The translations under genes were made by a program, and so were the position numbers. A stretch of DNA of 64,000 nucleotides, taken from positions 28,779,559 to 28,843,558 of the forward strand of contig JAKSZT010053883.1 of NCBI GenBank assembly GCA_026826555.1, read 5' to 3'. The notes beneath the pieces are model-generated. The model was not told the DNA's origin. It saw only the letters and a program-made list of their open reading frames with translations, and made no database searches. Of this stretch, positions 61,206 through 64,000 are shown one piece after another. Each line of letters begins with the position of its first letter. The first letter of the stretch is position 1. This stretch comes from Tolypeutes matacus (Eukaryota > Chordata > Mammalia > Cingulata > Chlamyphoridae).

Positions 61206-61835
61206 TATTATTTTTTTAGAAGAAATGCAAGAGCTTTATTGTTATTATTATTCTTGAAGCTAAGAATTGCTAACCTCACCAAAGGAAATATTTTGCATTC
61301 AGTGTTGGAGAGTTCACAGATGTGGGCTAGGAAGAGCTGAAAGTTCCTGAGCAACGCACCTTTGGAGAAAACACTGCACTCCTGGCTGCAGAATGACAAT
61401 GTGCAGAAGAAGCAGTGACCGCTCAGGGCTGGCCTGGCACAGCTGGCCCCTCCCCAGCTGCCTGCTGCAGAATTCTGACCAACTAGAAGAGGCTGCTTCT
61501 TTGGGGCATTCCCAGGGAGTGCTGAGGACAAGCCTGGATCACCAAAAGCTAGCGCCAATTTAATACCAACATTTCAGCAACAAAGAAACAAGAGCTTTGC
61601 AGACCTGAGATGTGACAGTCACACACTAGCTTCCAGTAAGTCAACTAGATGAGAAACCAAACATTTTCTTTAAAGTGTGAAACAGCTTGTGCTTCTCTCT
61701 TAGAGGAGAGCAAGGGAGACGGGTCTGGCTAGGTTTGCATCCACTTTTATCAGTTGGCAGATGTGGACTTGATAACAGAATCAGAGAGGCTGGTGTTGAG
61801 GACATTGTCACAGCACCAATGCTGACCTGCAGCAA
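61206..61835 (-). other. Possible terminal exon/3' UTR or 3' UTR retrocopy
   Basis: On the minus strand the block ends with CAATAAAGCTCTTGC (61241-61227) about 20 bases before an A-rich end at 61216-61210, like a mature mRNA 3' end. Upstream, TTTTATTTGCTGCAG at about 61845-61831 looks like a splice acceptor. The frame after it is open for about 20 codons (…DNVLNTSLSDSVIKSTSAN, then stop near 61764). The next about 550 bases would be 3' UTR. I cannot name the gene. A retrocopied 3' UTR in an old L1 is the main alternative. Confidence 0.35.
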
Positions 61836-61849
61836 ATAAAACTGTGGAG

Positions 61850-63500
61850 CAAGCTAGTCAGGGCTGCCCCCTCCACAAGCATCTGCTCTGGAAGGCTGTA
61901 CCACCTGAATAAAGGAGTCCCAGGCCTTTCCAGCAGGACATGCTACAGCCACTGTCCTTGAAGTTGTCTAGGATATCTCTAGGCAGGAAATGTGCAGAAT
62001 AGCATGGGACAACCCGACATCCCTAAGTGAACCCGGCCACTGGCAACTATGGACATTTAGGAATTCTAAGGACATTTAGGTGGATTGACAAACAGGTTTT
62101 TCTAACTAAAATGGAATGTGGTCTACCTATCTGCCAACACATTTAATATCCCTAGGTATATAAAAGGGATTTCTTAATAAACTAGCCAGGTTTTTATCTG
62201 ATCTTTAGATGCTTTCATCTACCTTGCTCGAGTATTCTAGAATTAGCTAGGCATCTATTTCTCTACCCTGACCAGTGGTCATTTCAAGAACCCAAAGGCA
62301 ACTCTACAGGTGATTTAACGAAAAATTCATCTGCTCCCAAATTCCCAAGAGGAGTCCCTCTGCATAGCGAGGCAATCTCAGACTTGGGGACTCACACCAA
62401 GAGTACTCCCTTTAAGCCAACAGCCTAAATCCTGATTTTTCAGCAAGATGGCTCCTGGAATACAAGAGCCACTTCAAAGATGTGTGATTTTCTTGTGCTT
62501 TCTGAGGGGAAAGCCAGTGAGTGCTTGGCTTCATCCATGCTTCATCAGGGGTGGAAATTCAGTGTTGCTGTGGCCTGTTTAAAAGCCTTTCCTGCTCTGC
62601 CTCCTCCAAACCTGCCATTTTTTTCTTACTCTCCAGTAGGCATTGACTATTGTCTTGTTTTTTAAGAAGGTTGAATGATCAAGCTTTTTCTCTAAACTTA
62701 AACTTTCCTTTCAAATTTGTACCCTATTGTTTTTAAGACAAAAGGTATGGAGTTAAGGCAATTACGGAAACAGAAGTAAAGCTAAACTTTTAATAGTGTC
62801 ATTTTACTAAAGTCTTGGCAAATCTTGAAATTGGCACCTCTAGATCAAACTGTGGAGGAGGATACCGAGTTTGGTGATCCATGGACAACATCCAACCAGG
62901 ACTGTATGTAAATAAGATTTGGGGATTGATTCCTTTGTATAAATATGGAGACTTAAGGCAAAGGAGGGAATGCTTTGCTTTGCCTTAGCTCTCCCAATAG
63001 GGCGGTATTTTTAAAGAAGATGCCAGTTCTTCTGTTGGGTAAATATCAAATGTTGGAGCACCTGGGGTGCCTCCATGAAAGCCTGGGGTCTGGGCACAGA
63101 TTCACTTGTGAGCCTGATGGATGTGCTGGGTTCTTGGGGAAGGATGCTTGTCCGAGGAGGTGTGGGGCTCCTGGTGCGCCAACAGCTAGCGGGAAGTCCT
63201 TGTCACCCGGGCAATAGCAGCAGAGGTGTTAGGTGGACTGGGGCTTTCCCACTCTTGGTCATCCTTGTCTTTCTCCATGTGGGAGTTTCTGCACAATTTG
63301 CATTCTACCAGCTTTCACTGCGGGCTGGTGTCCAGCTTTAGTTTCTAACTTCCCTTTGGGAGACGAAGACATAGTACCACTAGGTGTCTGAAGGGCTGGA
63401 GCAGTGGAGATGGCAGCTGGTAGGCTGGGAGGGAGTGTGAGTATGAGCACGAGCATGAGCACAAGGTGGGCCACAGAGAGCTGAAATGTTATTTTGTATA
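61850..63500. other. Unassigned, relatively unique sequence
   Basis: Few A tracts, no SINE heads and no L1 text were recognised, unlike the rest of the window. It could be intron or intergenic DNA next to a gene. No long coding frame is present. Confidence 0.4.
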
Positions 63501-63509
63501 TATGTTACC

Positions 63510-63780
63510 ACAATAAAATTTTTTTAAAAAAGACAGAAAGAGAGGGACTTGACACAGAGAGGAGGCAAAGGCACAGAGGAGAAGGCCATGAGAATACTGA
63601 GGCAGAGACTGGAATGATGCAGCCAAGAGCCAAAGAATGCCTGGGGTCACAAGAAGATGGAAACAAGGAAGTTTTCTAACCCAGAGCTTGGGAAGGAGAA
63701 TAGCCCTGCAAGACACCTTGATTTCAGACACCTGGCCTCCAGAACTGAGAGAATAAATTTCCATTGTTTCAGAAAGAGAA
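63510..63780 (+). mobile_element. MLT1-like MaLR LTR
   Basis: GACTGGAATGATGCAGCCAA, CACCTTGATTTCAGACACCT and CTCCAGAACTGAGAGAATAA follow the 3' half of mammalian MLT1 LTRs, with an AATAAATT signal near 63751. Confidence 0.7.
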
Positions 63781-64000
63781 AAGGGGAGGGAGGGAGGAAG
63801 AGAGAGAGGACATCAACCTTGCACAACCTTTGTTCCAACTCAATTCCCGAAGGGCACGGGTTGGGGCTTCCGTGAGACCAAAGAACGCACCTGGCTCTGA
63901 ATCAGATATAAGGTTTATTTAGACTTACAGACAGCAGAGTCTCTAGTGGAGGTGGTCCAGAGAATGAAGGTAGCACTCCACAAAGAGAAAGGAAAATGAG
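63781..64000. other. Purine-rich patch and unassigned end
   Basis: A GGGAGGGAGGAAGAGAGAG patch (about 63785-63808) is followed by text with a reversed AATAAACC near 63910. That text could be the start of an antisense LTR running past the window. Confidence 0.35.

Overview
This is mammalian intergenic DNA made almost entirely of interspersed repeats. I see no intact multi-exon protein gene and no bacterial-type feature. The best guess for the organism is an armadillo (Xenarthra, most likely Dasypus). The window holds more than 30 copies of a tRNA-derived SINE whose head carries A/B-box-like motifs (TGGCTCAATCAGTAGGGCTC, then GGTTCGGTTCCCGGGGCCTC). The longer form adds a GC-rich body and a TAAATGAATAAATAAAT-type tail, which is the signature of the armadillo DAS SINEs. 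The species call is inference from family knowledge. The SINEs sit in L1 elements and in ERVL-like LTRs that look xenarthran.

Layout. 0-3.6 kb: an old L1 fragment carrying LTRs and SINEs. 3.6-10 kb: a near full-length, broken sense L1. 10-15.6 kb: antisense L1 debris, a pile of antisense SINEs, a MER5-like DNA transposon and two poly(A)-tailed inserts. 15.6-17.2 kb: a VDAC2 retropseudogene. 17.9-23.6 kb: a decayed ERVL-type provirus on the minus strand with both LTRs, holding a SINE and an L1 tail. 24.1-26.2 kb: MIR, L2 and L1 relics, split by one insertion that fuses a composite SINE unit to the 3' end of a PAFAH1B1 (LIS1) retrocopy. 26.5-27.7 kb: an LTR inside an LTR. 28.1-34.3 kb: a sense L1 with a long 3' UTR broken by SINEs and two LTRs. 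34.6-43.6 kb: an older sense L1 interrupted by a younger L1 whose 5' UTR has a 383-bp tandem duplication. 43.6-44.5 kb: a PYURF-RPL7A chimeric retropseudogene. 44.9-47.8 kb: antisense L1. 47.8-60.8 kb: one antisense L1 opened up by at least seven later insertions, including a 3.7-kb LRRC34 retrocopy that itself carries an LTR and a SINE. 61-64 kb: mostly unassigned sequence with a possible minus-strand terminal exon or 3' UTR and an MLT1-like LTR.

Nothing here works as an operon or pathway. The logic is historical: L1 machinery copied SINEs, cellular mRNAs and its own RNA into this locus, and target-site duplications (TSDs) give the order of events. The most notable structures are a composite SINE-bearing retroposon present twice (once joined to LIS1), a small inversion between two inverted SINEs whose TSDs are now cross-paired, a PYURF-RPL7A template-switch-like chimera, and a SINE with a short 3' transduction. 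The ERV remains are described only as decayed copies.
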